64,000 nt of DNA. Source: Cytophagaceae bacterium. GTDB taxonomy: Bacteria > Bacteroidota > Bacteroidia > Cytophagales > Spirosomataceae. Both the position numbers and the translations under genes were made by a program. The notes below the pieces were generated by a model. That model had not been told where the DNA came from, ran no database searches, and worked only from the letters and a program-made list of their open reading frames with translations. Of this stretch, positions 52,529 to 62,557 are shown one piece after another. Location of the stretch: assembly GCA_947460975.1 (NCBI GenBank), contig CANHGO010000001.1:124001-188000 (forward strand). Direction: 5' to 3'. How positions within the stretch are numbered: the stretch's first letter is position 1; every line of letters begins with the position of its first letter.

Positions 52529-54130
52529 TTAAAAGCGGTATTTACCTTGTTTAAAATCAAAAATAAGAATTTTTTGACCGTCTTTCTTTTTTAAAATTAC
52601 AGAATCTTTATAGATAGTATCTATTTTTTGAACAAATTTCAATTCACTATTAAAATATAAGTTGACTAACTGAGCATCAGAAACGTCCGCAACTCTTCCT
52701 TGAAGATTTTTTGCGTTTAGGAAGTTGTTCATTTTTGAAGGATATAAAACAGTATCTCCAGGCTGATAGCTATTGATAATTTTTTCAGCTATTAATGGAT
52801 ATGGGTTTTTACTTCGGTTCTCTGAGAATGTATATTTCTGATGTGAATCACTATACAAGGGCTTAATTTGGAAGATCAAAAAATAAACCTGTGTGATAAC
52901 AATTAGCAAACATAAACCCTTTATCCAAATATTGGATTTATATAAATACTCAATTAGACCGGCAGATATGAATATCCCAAAGGGTATTCCAAAGCTAGCA
53001 TACCTCAAGAAAAAACCTGTCGTTGTACCGGCATCAATAGCCGTAATGATTAAAACTAAAACGGGCAAAAAAATCTGTATTAGACCAAAAATATAAAAGT
53101 TTCTCTCGTTTTTTTCCTTGATTTTAGTCACCCATGTGCCGACTAAAAAGAGAAAGAAAACAAGAAGAATAACCCCGAATTTGCCATGCCGTCTATAAAG
53201 ATCATTCGTTAGAAAAAAAATATCCGATAAAATAACAACGCTCTTTTTAAATAAATTAATCAAATTTGACTCCTCTATCCAGCCGATGACAGGTCCATTT
53301 AATTTTAAATAATTCAAATATTGCTTGCCCGCATCTTTTTGATAATCAAAAAAATATTGCCCTGGCCCCCAATACATCCAAGAAACAAAAGGAACTAAAA
53401 AAGCAAAAGATCCGATGGCCATGGTTTTAATTTTACTCCATGTCGATTTTGATATAACAATCAGGTAAATAAATTGGCCTACTAATACTAAAGCGGTCAA
53501 ATAGGTGCTAAAAAGTGCACACAAACTGGTCAATATCCAACCTGCCAAATCCCTAGGTTTCGTATTATTCTGATCCCTTTTACCGACCATATTCCAAAAG
53601 AAATAATTAGATGCGGTCGTAAAAAATATACTTGTTGTATAATTCCTAGCTTGTTGGCTATAAATCACAAAAAAGGGTTCGATGACAGCTAATAACAAAA
53701 TTCCTAATGGCCAAAATTCCTGATTTGGCTTTTGCCGTCTAGCCCAATAAAACAATAACCACAACGTGAGTAAATTGAAAAAAACAGAAACCGATCTTAA
53801 TGCCCCATCACTCTTCCCAAATAGGATAGAGAATAATTTTAACATCATGTCATGCACCAAACTATTCCCACTAACGTCTCCCCGAGCGTCTGCATCCAAC
53901 CATGATTTGATACCACGGCTTTCCCAAAAATCTGATGGCGTAAACGTTGCAGGTGGATTCAGCAATTTTCCCATCCCCCCATAATTTGTATTGGCGACTG
54001 CAATTAATGCACTTTGCTTTTCATCTCCAAAAAGTCCGAAAGAGTTTATATGATAAAATCTCAAAAATGCCCCCAAAAACATCAAAGCCAAAAAAAACAA
54101 AAAAAGCCTACCCTTGTTTACCATGGTCAT
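52529..54130 (-). CDS. GT39/ArnT-like membrane glycosyltransferase
   Basis: 533 residues with about ten to twelve membrane helices and a first periplasmic loop carrying the acidic LFGDEKQSALIAVAN motif (the D-E site of GT-C enzymes) and a long C-terminal soluble tail. Similar proteins move a sugar from polyprenyl-phosphate to lipid A, a protein or glycans. Co-transcribed with the GT2 gene (4-nt gap), which would make the donor. The acceptor is unknown. Starts at 54130 or 54124. Preceded by the nrdA terminator. Confidence 0.8.
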   Translation of the reverse strand: MTMVNKGRLFLFFLALMFLGAFLRFYHINSFGLFGDEKQSALIAVANTNYGGMGKLLNPPATFTPSDFWESRGIKSWLDADARGDVSGNSLVHDMMLKLFSILFGKSDGALRSVSVFFNLLTLWLLFYWARRQKPNQEFWPLGILLLAVIEPFFVIYSQQARNYTTSIFFTTASNYFFWNMVGKRDQNNTKPRDLAGWILTSLCALFSTYLTALVLVGQFIYLIVISKSTWSKIKTMAIGSFAFLVPFVSWMYWGPGQYFFDYQKDAGKQYLNYLKLNGPVIGWIEESNLINLFKKSVVILSDIFFLTNDLYRRHGKFGVILLVFFLFLVGTWVTKIKEKNERNFYIFGLIQIFLPVLVLIITAIDAGTTTGFFLRYASFGIPFGIFISAGLIEYLYKSNIWIKGLCLLIVITQVYFLIFQIKPLYSDSHQKYTFSENRSKNPYPLIAEKIINSYQPGDTVLYPSKMNNFLNAKNLQGRVADVSDAQLVNLYFNSELKFVQKIDTIYKDSVILKKKDGQKILIFDFKQGKYRF

Positions 54131-54148
54131 TATCGCATTTAAACATAA

Positions 54149-54178
54149 AAATCACTTGACTTCTCAATCAAGTGATTT
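54149..54178 (-). terminator. nrdA terminator hairpin
   Basis: Perfect 11-bp arms AAATCACTTGA and TCAAGTGATTT with an 8-nt loop. On the minus strand it is followed by TTTTTATGTTT, a U-rich tail, just after the nrdA stop at 54202. Confidence 0.8.
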
Positions 54179-54201
54179 AAATATTTATTTTTCATTTTTT
54201 C

Positions 54202-56649
54202 TTATGAACCACAAGCTTCACATGCTTCCGGATTATCTAAGGAACACGCCATATCAGACTGATTTTGTGCGGCATCGGTAGAAAAGGAAGCAGCAGCCTG
54301 TGCCGTATGTGCAGCATATTGCAATTCTGTTTCGTTCACATTGTTTGTTTGCTCAATTTGAACTTCCGCTTGCTTTTCAATAGTAAACTTAATGGCATCA
54401 GCAGCTGCTTTTGTACGTAAATAGTACATACCTGTTTTTAAACCAAGTTTCCACGCGTGGAAGTGCATCGAAGTTAGCTTACCAAAATTCACATCTTGAA
54501 TGTGAATGTTTAAACTTTGAGACTGACAGATGTATGCACCACGGTCCGCCGCCATTTCTAAAATAGTTTTTTGCTTAATCTCCCAAACCGTTTTGTATAA
54601 TTCCTTAAGATCTTTAGGAATCTCAGGTATACCTTGTACCGAACCGTTCGCTGAAATCAATTTATTTTTCATGGATTCATTCCATAATCCTAACTTGATC
54701 AAATCCTTCAACAAATGCTTGTTCACTACCGCAAATTCACCTGACAATACACGTCTTGCGTAAATATTCGATGTGTATGGCTCAAAACATTCGTTATTAC
54801 CTAAGATTTGTGACGTAGAAGCCGTAGGCATTGGGGCAACCAATAAAGAATTACGAACTCCATTTTTAACTACTTTTTCACGTAAACTCTCCCAATCCCA
54901 ACGACCTGAACTTGGTGTAACATTCCACATATCAAACTGGAAAATACCCTTTGAAATAGGTGAACTTTCCCAAGTAGAATATGGTCCCTCTTTTATCGCT
55001 AATTCCATGGATGCCTCCATAGAAGCATAATAGATAGTTTCAAAAATATCTTTGTTTAATTGCTGTGCCTCAGGTGACTCAAATGGCATTCTCAACATAA
55101 TAAACACATCCGCTAATCCTTGAACTCCTAATCCAATAGGTCTGTGACGTAAATTTGAATTACGAGCTTCCGGTACAGGATAGTAGTTGACGTCTATAAT
55201 CTTATTTAAATTTTTTGTCGCCGACTTAGTTACGTCATATAATTTTGCGTGATCAAATTCATTGACACCTTTGTCATTCGCCTTCACATATTTAGGCAAA
55301 GCCAAAGAAGCCAAATTACAAACGGCTACCTCATCTTTTGACGTATACTCAATAATTTCAGTACATAAATTCGAAGATTTAATTGTACCTAAATTCTTTT
55401 GATTCGATTTGCTGTTTGCATGGTCTTTGTACAACATATACGGCGTACCGGTCTCTGTTTGAGATTCTAATACTTTAAACCATAATTCTTGCGCCTTAAC
55501 CACCTGGCGAGCCTTACCTGCCAACTCATATTTATGATATAATGCTTCAAACTCTTCTCCATGCGTATCGGATAGTCCTGGACACTCGTGTGGACAGAAT
55601 AAAGACCATTCCTCATTATCTTCAACACGCTTCATGAATAAATCTGGAATCCAAAGGGCATAAAACAAATCCCTTGCACGCATCTCTTCCTTGCCGTGAT
55701 TCTTTTTTAATTCTAAAAATTCAAAGACATCCGCATGCCAAGGCTCCAAATAGATAGCGAAAGAACCTTTGCGTTTTCCACCGCCCTGATCCACATAACG
55801 CGCCGTATCATTGAAAACACGAAGCATAGGGATAATGCCATTGGACGTACCATTCGTTCCCTTGATATAAGACCCCGTTGCACGAATATTGTGTATACTT
55901 AAACCAATACCACCAGCCGATTGTGAAATTTTAGCTGTCTGTTTTAACGTATCGTAAATTCCTTCAATTGAATCATCTTGCGTAGTCAATAAAAAACAAG
56001 ACGACATCTGTGGCTTTGGAGTACCCGCATTAAATAAAGTGGGGGTTGCGTGCGTAAACCAACGCTCCGAAAGTAAGTTATAAGTCTCAATAGCAGAAGC
56101 AAGATCTGTTTGATGAATACCTACTGCCACACGCATCAACATGTGTTGCGGGCGCTCAGCTATTTGACCCTCCAATTTTAATAAATATGATTTCTCTAAA
56201 GTCTTGAAACCAAAATAATCATAACCGAAATCACGGTCATAGATAATCGCCTCATCCAACTCTACTGCATTCTTCTTAATGATATCGTAAACCTCCTTTG
56301 ATAACAAAGCAGCATTTTGTCCAGTTTTAGGATCTACATAAGTAAACAATCGCTTCATCGTAGCCGAAAACGATTTCAACGTATTCTTATGTAAATTAGA
56401 TATGGCAATCCTAGCTGCTAGCACAGCGTAGTCCGGATGCTTTGTCGTCAACGACGCCGCTGTCTCCGCTGCCAAATTATCCAATTCAGTCGTTTTAACT
56501 CCATCATACAAGCCAGAGATAACTTTTCTGGCCACCTCTAAAGGTTGAACAAAAAAGGGATCTAAACTGTAACAAAGTTTTTCTATCCTGGCTGTGATTT
56601 TGTCAAACTTGACAGATTCGCGACGACCGTCTCTTTTAATTACGTACAT
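54202..56649 (-). CDS. nrdA: Ribonucleoside-diphosphate reductase, alpha subunit
   Basis: 815 residues. N-terminal ATP-cone ([18 protein letters not shown]), [20 protein letters not shown] with a redox Cys, NLCTEI carrying the radical-site Asn, Cys and Glu, [20 protein letters not shown] and a C-terminal Cys pair CEACGS. This is a class I NrdA-type enzyme. No nrdB is present on either side in this window, so the small subunit is encoded elsewhere. Monocistronic, with its own terminator; divergent from rpmE2. Confidence 0.96.
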   Translation of the reverse strand: MYVIKRDGRRESVKFDKITARIEKLCYSLDPFFVQPLEVARKVISGLYDGVKTTELDNLAAETAASLTTKHPDYAVLAARIAISNLHKNTLKSFSATMKRLFTYVDPKTGQNAALLSKEVYDIIKKNAVELDEAIIYDRDFGYDYFGFKTLEKSYLLKLEGQIAERPQHMLMRVAVGIHQTDLASAIETYNLLSERWFTHATPTLFNAGTPKPQMSSCFLLTTQDDSIEGIYDTLKQTAKISQSAGGIGLSIHNIRATGSYIKGTNGTSNGIIPMLRVFNDTARYVDQGGGKRKGSFAIYLEPWHADVFEFLELKKNHGKEEMRARDLFYALWIPDLFMKRVEDNEEWSLFCPHECPGLSDTHGEEFEALYHKYELAGKARQVVKAQELWFKVLESQTETGTPYMLYKDHANSKSNQKNLGTIKSSNLCTEIIEYTSKDEVAVCNLASLALPKYVKANDKGVNEFDHAKLYDVTKSATKNLNKIIDVNYYPVPEARNSNLRHRPIGLGVQGLADVFIMLRMPFESPEAQQLNKDIFETIYYASMEASMELAIKEGPYSTWESSPISKGIFQFDMWNVTPSSGRWDWESLREKVVKNGVRNSLLVAPMPTASTSQILGNNECFEPYTSNIYARRVLSGEFAVVNKHLLKDLIKLGLWNESMKNKLISANGSVQGIPEIPKDLKELYKTVWEIKQKTILEMAADRGAYICQSQSLNIHIQDVNFGKLTSMHFHAWKLGLKTGMYYLRTKAAADAIKFTIEKQAEVQIEQTNNVNETELQYAAHTAQAAASFSTDAAQNQSDMACSLDNPEACEACGS

Positions 56650-56947
56650 GTGTTTCCTAAAAATATAATTTAAAATTGCTTAAAACTAGAGGGGAATGCG
56701 GTCAAAAAAATCGGCGTTTTTGCGTGAATTCCTTCTCAGTAAAATTAGAAAAAAACACACCCACTTGCAAACATTATTTTCTTAAAAAAACATTAAAAAT
56801 TGAGCATATTTAAATTGCAATATTTAACTCCCATATATTCAAATCATTAAGCAAGTTGCCTCTTGGAAAAATACAATAAAAATATTTTTTAGATTTATAA
56901 AACGCTTTCATTGGCTCTAAAAACACAAAAAAAATAACACAAAAGTT

Positions 56948-56978
56948 TTGCTAGATCTATAAAATTTGTCTATTTTTG
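56948..56978 (+). promoter_or_regulatory. rpmE2 promoter, TTG -33 and TATTTTTG -7
   Basis: TTG at 56948-56950 and an exact TAnnTTTG at 56971-56978, 20 nt apart: the classical Bacteroidota sigma-A layout. It would start transcription near 56984, giving a leader of about 78 nt. Confidence 0.7.
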
Positions 56979-56991
56979 CAACCCGATTAAG

Positions 56992-57048
56992 TGAGCCTGA
57001 ATCCCAGAGGTCTCATTGATACAAATAAAATGACGGCAGGGAATCGTC
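56992..57048 (+). promoter_or_regulatory. Structured 5' leader of rpmE2, two hairpins with complementary loops
   Basis: Hairpin 1: TGAG-CCT (56992-56998) pairs with AGG-(t)-CTCA (57008-57015). Hairpin 2: GACG (57032-57035) pairs with CGTC (57045-57048). Loop 1 contains TCCC (57002-57005) and loop 2 contains GGGA (57039-57042), so a kissing contact is possible. L31 leaders in other phyla are autoregulatory; here this is inference from the fold. Confidence 0.5.
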
Positions 57049-57061
57049 CGAAAAAAATAAA

Positions 57062-57304
57062 ATGAAAAAAGACATCCATCCAGAATACAAGCAAGTTGTA
57101 TTCCATGATTTATCTTCAGATTACAAGTTTTTAACGCGTTCTTGCGCAGCAACAACAGAAACAACAGAATTTGAAGGTGCAACTTACCCGGTTTACAAAG
57201 TCGAGGTATCTTCACAATCACATCCATTCTATACAGGTAAAAATGTATTATTAGATACCACTGGACGTGTAGATAAATTCAACAAGCGTTACGCGAAGAG
57301 TTAA
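57062..57304 (+). CDS. rpmE2: 50S ribosomal protein L31 type B
   Basis: 80 residues, [20 protein letters not shown] and [21 protein letters not shown], the type B (zinc-free) L31 form lacking the CxxC pair; two isolated features, a lone Cys in TRSCAATT, do not form a zinc site. Strong promoter, a structured leader and a strong terminator make it a single-gene transcript. Confidence 0.97.
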   Translation: MKKDIHPEYKQVVFHDLSSDYKFLTRSCAATTETTEFEGATYPVYKVEVSSQSHPFYTGKNVLLDTTGRVDKFNKRYAKS

Positions 57305-57325
57305 TTTTCTTCAATAAAATACATT

Positions 57326-57360
57326 AAAGCCTCTTCAATAATCTTGTCGAGGCTTTTTTT
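57326..57360 (+). terminator. rpmE2 intrinsic terminator
   Basis: AAAGCCTC (57326-57333) pairs with GAGGCTTT (57349-57356), 15-nt loop, followed by a T run to 57360. The next gene starts 12 nt later. Confidence 0.85.
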
Positions 57361-57372
57361 GTAAATTGCAAA

Positions 57373-58512
57373 ATGGAGAAAGCCATACATCTTTTTGACG
57401 ATCCAAAAATCACCCAAAATCTGCGACCGATAAGCTATATACGTAGCTTAGCTGAGCATTGGATTGGCCTATCAAAAATTCATGAAAAATGGAGTCAGGC
57501 CACACACAAAAAAGTAAGTTGGGGTGCGGCTGAAATACAACCCAACGCATTACATATTTTAGGGTCAGTCCTTCCAAGCCAAGAGCTCATTCAGGAACTG
57601 GAAAACTTACCTGAACAAACCAACTTATATTTCCAAGGACAACTGATCGCCTACAGGGGTTTAGGAGCATCGTCGGCCGACTGGAATACCATTAACTCAC
57701 AAGCAAATCCAGTATTTTTCTCAAAATTCGAAGACCTTTTGAGCCTAAATGCAGCATTGCTTAAAAAGGAAATAAAACCAAATACATTTGACCAAAATCA
57801 TTTAAAAGAAAACGGCAATATCCTCATCCATCCTGAAAATTGCTTTATAGACGCCACAGCAGATATAAAAGGCAGTATTTTAGATGCAAGCCAAGGACCC
57901 ATTTATATTGGAAAACATGCAAGTATTCAAATTGGCACATTAATTCAAGGCCCCACAGCTATTTTAGATCATTCAGTGACCAACTTAGGTTCCAAAATAA
58001 GGCCATACACAACCATTGCACCTCATTGTAAAGTAGGTGGTGAAATAAGCAATTCCATTTTTTACCCCTATTCGAACAAAGGGCATGATGGGTACGCCGG
58101 ATCGTCGATTATAGGGTCTTTTTGCAATTGGGGAGCTATGACTTGTACTTCAAATGTTAAAAATGATTTGAATGAGGTGGATATCTTCGACTACTCGACG
58201 GCAAAGCCGCGAAAGACCATTACCAAATCGCTTGGAGTAATCATGGGCGATTTTGTCACGACGGGTATCGGCACGCGATTTAATACAGGAACCGTGGTTG
58301 GTAATCATTGCAATATCAGTGGCATTCAATTTTTGCCCAAATTCATCCCTTCATTAACTTGGGGGGAGTATCCCAACGTAAAAAAATATGAATTTGAGAA
58401 AGCACTAGCCAATGCCAAGAAATGGGCAAAAGCAAAAAATCAAGAATTACCAGAAAATTCGGGCGAACTCATTGAACAAATTTGGAAAGAGGAAGCATCT
58501 TTACGAAATTAG
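57373..58512 (+). CDS. GlmU-family putative sugar nucleotidyltransferase with beta-helix
   Basis: 379 residues. The N-terminal part (MEKAIHLFDDPKITQNLRPIS) is a reduced nucleotidyltransferase-like domain, without the usual LAxGxGTRM loop. From about 150 hexapeptide repeats form a left-handed helix (AHCKVGGEI, IIGSFCNWGAM, TGIGTRFNTGTVVGNHCNISG). This 'GlmU family protein' is widespread in Bacteroidota beside holB or hemC; its reaction is not established. It begins directly after the rpmE2 terminator, so it depends on read-through or a promoter within that site. Confidence 0.85.
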   Translation: MEKAIHLFDDPKITQNLRPISYIRSLAEHWIGLSKIHEKWSQATHKKVSWGAAEIQPNALHILGSVLPSQELIQELENLPEQTNLYFQGQLIAYRGLGASSADWNTINSQANPVFFSKFEDLLSLNAALLKKEIKPNTFDQNHLKENGNILIHPENCFIDATADIKGSILDASQGPIYIGKHASIQIGTLIQGPTAILDHSVTNLGSKIRPYTTIAPHCKVGGEISNSIFYPYSNKGHDGYAGSSIIGSFCNWGAMTCTSNVKNDLNEVDIFDYSTAKPRKTITKSLGVIMGDFVTTGIGTRFNTGTVVGNHCNISGIQFLPKFIPSLTWGEYPNVKKYEFEKALANAKKWAKAKNQELPENSGELIEQIWKEEASLRN

Positions 58513-58531
58513 TATTTTCTAATAATCCTCC

Positions 58532-59659
58532 ATGCGATTTCAGGACATCCCAGGTTTACATGTGGTCAAAAAACAATTAAGCAATGCCGTGCAAAATCAG
58601 CACATTGCGCATGCCCAATTGTTTCAAGGGCCTACCGGTGGCGCACAAACAGCGATGGCCTTGGCTTTTGTATCCTATTTATTCTGTACTCAAAAGGAAG
58701 GCGATGATGCCTGTGGAACTTGTCCGAGTTGCCAAAAAGTCCACAAAGGAATACATCCAGACATCATATATGTAATTCCCTCGATCACCACAAAAAAGGT
58801 TAAGGAAGCTGAATCCGACGCATTTTTACCGGAATGGAGAAAATTTATGTTGGAATCACCTTACCGCACCATAGCTGATTGGTTAACCTATTTAGGTGCG
58901 GAAGGAAATCGACAAGGAAATATACCCGTTGAAGAAACGAGGAAGCTCATTCAAAAAATAAGCCTGAAGCCTTTTGAGGCTCCCTTTAAAATTGTATTTA
59001 TTTGGAATGCCGAAACACTAAATCTATCATCGGGAAACGCTTTATTGAAAACACTTGAGGAACCACCCTCATCTACCTTATTTATTTTAATCTGTTCGGA
59101 TCCACAAAAGTTGTTGACTACGATCATATCTAGAACCCAACGCATTAATGTAGGGACCGTCGACGAAGCAGATTTAGCCCCCTTCCTAACGGAAAAAACA
59201 GGTATTGAACGGGAAAAAGCGCAGCAACTCGCCATCACCTGCGAGGGAAATATTTCTTGGGCATTAGATAAAGCGGTGAATGAAAATATGAGTGCAACGA
59301 CTTGGTTTGCCGAATGGATGCGGGCGGTGTATTCGAAAAACCTGATCAAAATTTCATTGTTGGCAGATCAGTTTGATGCATTCAGCAAAGAGGATCAAAA
59401 AAGTGTGTTAGAACATACTCTACATATATTTAGGCAATGTTTATATCAAATATCGGGAACATCCCAACTCATTAAATCGCTTGAAAAAGAACGTGGATTC
59501 ATTGAAAATTTCTCAAAAACCTTAACGGGGGAGGCCATAGGAAAAATGAGTGAAAAAGTTTCAGAAGTACATTACCACTTGGAAAGAAATGCACGTGCCA
59601 AAATGCTTCACCTAGATCTTTCGCTCCAACTAATTCGAATTTTCCATGCGAAAAATTAA
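58532..59659 (+). CDS. holB: DNA polymerase III delta-prime subunit (HolB)
   Basis: 375 residues. AAA+ clamp-loader features: IPGLHVVKKQLSNAV, HAQLFQGPTGGAQTAM (P-loop position without Lys, as in delta-prime subunits, which do not hydrolyse ATP), a four-Cys zinc module CTQKEGDDACGTCPSCQK, NALLKTLEEPPSSTLFILI and ISRTQRI. Starts 19 nt after the GlmU-family gene and overlaps hemC by 14 nt. Confidence 0.92.
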   Translation: MRFQDIPGLHVVKKQLSNAVQNQHIAHAQLFQGPTGGAQTAMALAFVSYLFCTQKEGDDACGTCPSCQKVHKGIHPDIIYVIPSITTKKVKEAESDAFLPEWRKFMLESPYRTIADWLTYLGAEGNRQGNIPVEETRKLIQKISLKPFEAPFKIVFIWNAETLNLSSGNALLKTLEEPPSSTLFILICSDPQKLLTTIISRTQRINVGTVDEADLAPFLTEKTGIEREKAQQLAITCEGNISWALDKAVNENMSATTWFAEWMRAVYSKNLIKISLLADQFDAFSKEDQKSVLEHTLHIFRQCLYQISGTSQLIKSLEKERGFIENFSKTLTGEAIGKMSEKVSEVHYHLERNARAKMLHLDLSLQLIRIFHAKN

Positions 59660-60572
59660 AATAGGAACTCGAAATTCAGCGCTGGCTATTTGGCAGGCAG
59701 ATTACATTGGCTCTTGTTTGGAAAAGGCGGGACTCAACTATGAATTAATTGCGATATCGACCAAAGGCGATCAAATTTTAGATCGATCACTTTCGAAAAT
59801 TGGCTCAAAAGGGGTTTTCACTGAAGAACTCGAACAGATGTTGCGAAATGGAGACATTGACATCGCTCAGCATTCTGCCAAAGATCTTCCGTCGACCCTT
59901 CCCGAAGATTTACACTTAATTGCTTTTACGGAAAGAGAAAAATCGCATGATGTGCTGCTTAGTTTAGATCCTAATTTCACATTGAATACCGCAGGACCTC
60001 ATCAGATTGGTACATCATCCACTCGCCGACGTGCATTTTTAGGACATCTTTATCCTTCCTTAAAGCCTGTTGAGATGCGGGGGAATTTACAAACCCGATT
60101 AGAGAAGTTGAAAAACGGCGACTGCCACGCGATGATCTTAGCCTATGCTGGTGTATATCGCATGGATATGTCGGCCTATATTACAGAACATTTACCTTTG
60201 GATCAATTTATTCCTGCGGTGGGTCAAGGGTCTGTGGCGATTCAATGTGCGAAGACACTGTCCACGGATTTGCAAAACATCATTCGATCCGCATGCAATC
60301 ATGAGGCGACCGAAATATGCATTTTGGCGGAGCGGGAACTGTTATCCAAACTAGATGGAGGTTGCAGCGTCCCGGTGTATGGACATGCTCATATTGAAAA
60401 AGATGTTGTAAATTTGACCGGTGGAGTTTTAAGCTTAGATGGCCAACAAAAAATCGAGTTTTCTCTTGTTGGAAAAAACCCGATCGAACTAGGTCAAAAA
60501 TTAGCAGATCAATTAATTGGCGTAGGAGCCAGTGTATTGTTGAAAGAAATTAGAAGACAAATTGCCTTATAA
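59646..60572 (+). CDS. hemC: Hydroxymethylbilane synthase
   Basis: 308 residues. Substrate and cofactor motifs: IGTRNSALAIWQADYI, QHSAKDLPSTLP, IGTSSTRRRAFLGHLYP and the dipyrromethane Cys in LDGGCSVPVYGHA. Polymerises porphobilinogen in haem synthesis. Overlaps holB by 14 nt, so it is co-transcribed with it despite unrelated function. Other hem genes are not adjacent. Confidence 0.97.
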   Translation: MRKIKIGTRNSALAIWQADYIGSCLEKAGLNYELIAISTKGDQILDRSLSKIGSKGVFTEELEQMLRNGDIDIAQHSAKDLPSTLPEDLHLIAFTEREKSHDVLLSLDPNFTLNTAGPHQIGTSSTRRRAFLGHLYPSLKPVEMRGNLQTRLEKLKNGDCHAMILAYAGVYRMDMSAYITEHLPLDQFIPAVGQGSVAIQCAKTLSTDLQNIIRSACNHEATEICILAERELLSKLDGGCSVPVYGHAHIEKDVVNLTGGVLSLDGQQKIEFSLVGKNPIELGQKLADQLIGVGASVLLKEIRRQIAL

Positions 60573-60578
60573 AACAGT

Positions 60579-61481
60579 ATGGAACAAACGATTTTAATTA
60601 CGGGATCCAATGGCCTATTAGGCCAAAAACTAGTTCACTTGTTGAGCCAGTTTCCTGAAATTAAATTAATTGCCACCGCTAAAGGCCCAAATCGCCTTAC
60701 TGGAGATTTGAAGTATACCTACGTTTCCCTTGACATCACGAATGAAGTTGAAGTTTTCGAGGTTTTTAAAACCTATCAGCCTGATGCAGTAATTCATACG
60801 GCCGCCATGACGAATGTCGATACCTGTGAAGCTGATCCTGAGGGATGTGAATTGTTAAATGTGACGGCCGTGTCCTATTTAATTAATGCATGCAAGTCGA
60901 ATAGCACATTTTTCTGCCACGTATCCACCGACTTCATTTTTGACGGGCTTTCAGGGCCCTATGATGAAAATGCCAAACCAAATCCTATCTCTATCTATGG
61001 AGAGAGTAAATTAAAGGCAGAGCAATTGCTTCAAGCATCTACTATTCAATGGGGAATTGCAAGAACCATTTTGGTTTTTGGAATTGTCGAAGATATGAGT
61101 CGAACCAATATCATTTTGTGGGTTAAAAAATCGCTGGAAGAGGGAAAGACGATTAATGTGGTGACAGACCAGTTTCGGACCCCTACCCTTGCGGAAGATT
61201 TGGCGATGGGTTGTTGGCTCATCACGAAAAACCACGTCCAAGGAATATTCAATATCTCGGGAAGTGATTTCCTAACTCCTTATGAGATGGCCATTAAAAC
61301 GGCTGAATTTTACAACTTACCCCAAGAATTGATTCAGAAAGCGGATTCATCTACTTTCTCACAACCAGCTAAAAGGCCATTGCGCACTGGATTTATCTTA
61401 GATAAAGCTAAAAGTGTTTTGGGTTACTCGCCTAGCAGTTTTAATGAGGGCATTGCCTTTATGGCCAAGCAACTCAAATAA
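60579..61481 (+). CDS. RmlD-like NAD(P)-dependent sugar-nucleotide reductase
   Basis: 300 residues of the extended SDR fold: ILITGSNGLLGQKLV (Rossmann), HTAAMTNVDTCE, HVSTDFIFDG and YGESKLKAEQLL (Tyr-xxx-Lys). This matches RmlD, dTDP-4-dehydrorhamnose reductase-like proteins; no rmlA, B or C is nearby, so rhamnose synthesis is not certain. Starts 6 nt after hemC; ends 6 nt before the convergent obgE stop. Confidence 0.85.
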   Translation: MEQTILITGSNGLLGQKLVHLLSQFPEIKLIATAKGPNRLTGDLKYTYVSLDITNEVEVFEVFKTYQPDAVIHTAAMTNVDTCEADPEGCELLNVTAVSYLINACKSNSTFFCHVSTDFIFDGLSGPYDENAKPNPISIYGESKLKAEQLLQASTIQWGIARTILVFGIVEDMSRTNIILWVKKSLEEGKTINVVTDQFRTPTLAEDLAMGCWLITKNHVQGIFNISGSDFLTPYEMAIKTAEFYNLPQELIQKADSSTFSQPAKRPLRTGFILDKAKSVLGYSPSSFNEGIAFMAKQLK

Positions 61482-61487
61482 ATACCG

Positions 61488-62534
61488 CTACTCTTCGATT
61501 TCTATATTTTCATTAAGGAGTTCAGGCCTTTGAAGATTTTTATTTTCCTCTTGTAGAGTTCCCCACAAAATATCTTTTAATTCCTGAATGCCTTCTTGGG
61601 TTACGGAAGAGATAAAAACAAGTGGAAGATCTGCTGGAAGGCTTTCGCGCATCTCAACTTTCATTTCTGGAATGGAAAGATCCATTTTTGAAACGACTAA
61701 AACCCTACGTTTACTCAACATTTCAGGATTGTATTTCTGCAATTCACCTACGAGTATTTTGTATTCATCACCCCAATTTGTGGCATCCGATGGAATCAAA
61801 AAACATAAAATAGAATTTCGTTCTATATGCCTTAAAAAGCGCACGCCTAATCCTTTTCCTTCCGCAGCGCCTTCAATAATACCCGGAATATCGGCGACCA
61901 CAAACGATTTATAATCTCGGTAGGCGACAACCCCTAAATTAGGCACTAGCGTGGTAAATGGATAATCACCGATTTCAGGTTTGGCCTCAGAAATGACGGA
62001 CAATAAGGTTGATTTACCTGCATTTGGAAAACCTACTAGGCCTACATCAGCTAATACTTTCAGTTCCATGATGACCCAACGTTCTTGGCCAGGCTCGCCT
62101 GGTTGCGCATGACGAGGCGACTGATTAGTGGAGGATTTAAAATGGAAATTACCTAATCCACCTCGGCCTCCGGGCAATAAAAGAACTTTTTGACCATCAT
62201 CGGTCACTTCTGCCAAAAACTCTTCGGTCTCTCCATCCTTCACAATGGTACCTAAAGGCACTTGAATATAGACATCATCACCTTCTGATCCTGATCTACG
62301 GGCACCTTCGCCCCCATTTCCATTATCGGCAATAATATGTTTTTGATATTTTAAATGAAGCAAAGTCCATTGTTGGGTGGTCCCCACTAAATATATATGA
62401 CCTCCTCGACCACCATCTCCTCCGTCTGGACCACCTTTGGGAACGTGTTTTTCTCTTCTAAAATGTGAAGAGCCACTTCCACCATGTCCTGAACGAAGGT
62501 TAATTTTAACGTAATCGATGAAATTTGAAGTCAT
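61488..62534 (-). CDS. obgE: GTPase Obg/CgtA
   Basis: 348 residues. Gly-rich OBG domain 1-160 ([33 protein letters not shown]), then the G domain: G1 [12 protein letters not shown]3 [10 protein letters not shown]4 SKMDL and G5 ISSVTQ. No long C-terminal OCT domain. Acts in late 50S assembly and stress response. Downstream of adk, separated by an 88-nt stretch with REP-like palindromes. Confidence 0.96.
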   Translation of the reverse strand: MTSNFIDYVKINLRSGHGGSGSSHFRREKHVPKGGPDGGDGGRGGHIYLVGTTQQWTLLHLKYQKHIIADNGNGGEGARRSGSEGDDVYIQVPLGTIVKDGETEEFLAEVTDDGQKVLLLPGGRGGLGNFHFKSSTNQSPRHAQPGEPGQERWVIMELKVLADVGLVGFPNAGKSTLLSVISEAKPEIGDYPFTTLVPNLGVVAYRDYKSFVVADIPGIIEGAAEGKGLGVRFLRHIERNSILCFLIPSDATNWGDEYKILVGELQKYNPEMLSKRRVLVVSKMDLSIPEMKVEMRESLPADLPLVFISSVTQEGIQELKDILWGTLQEENKNLQRPELLNENIEIEE

Positions 62535-62557
62535 ATAATTCGATTGATGCTTTGTTG

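Larger units (their letters stand above)
56650..57061. other. 412-nt intergenic region between divergent nrdA and rpmE2
   Basis: Very AT-rich. It holds the rpmE2 promoter and leader at its right end. Near nrdA only weak promoter-like sequences (TAGTTTTA, TATTTTTA on the minus strand) are seen. I found no convincing ORF, tRNA or recognisable structured RNA in the middle part. Confidence 0.6.

Noticed and set aside
56650-56990. Structured non-coding RNA such as RNase P or 6S RNA in the 412-nt gap
   Set aside because: The stretch is very AT-rich and lacks the conserved cores of these RNAs; I see no long stems before the rpmE2 leader.
58532-59659. Broken P-loop in HolB as a sign of a pseudogene
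   Set aside because: Loss of the P-loop Lys is normal for delta-prime subunits; the reading frame is full length.
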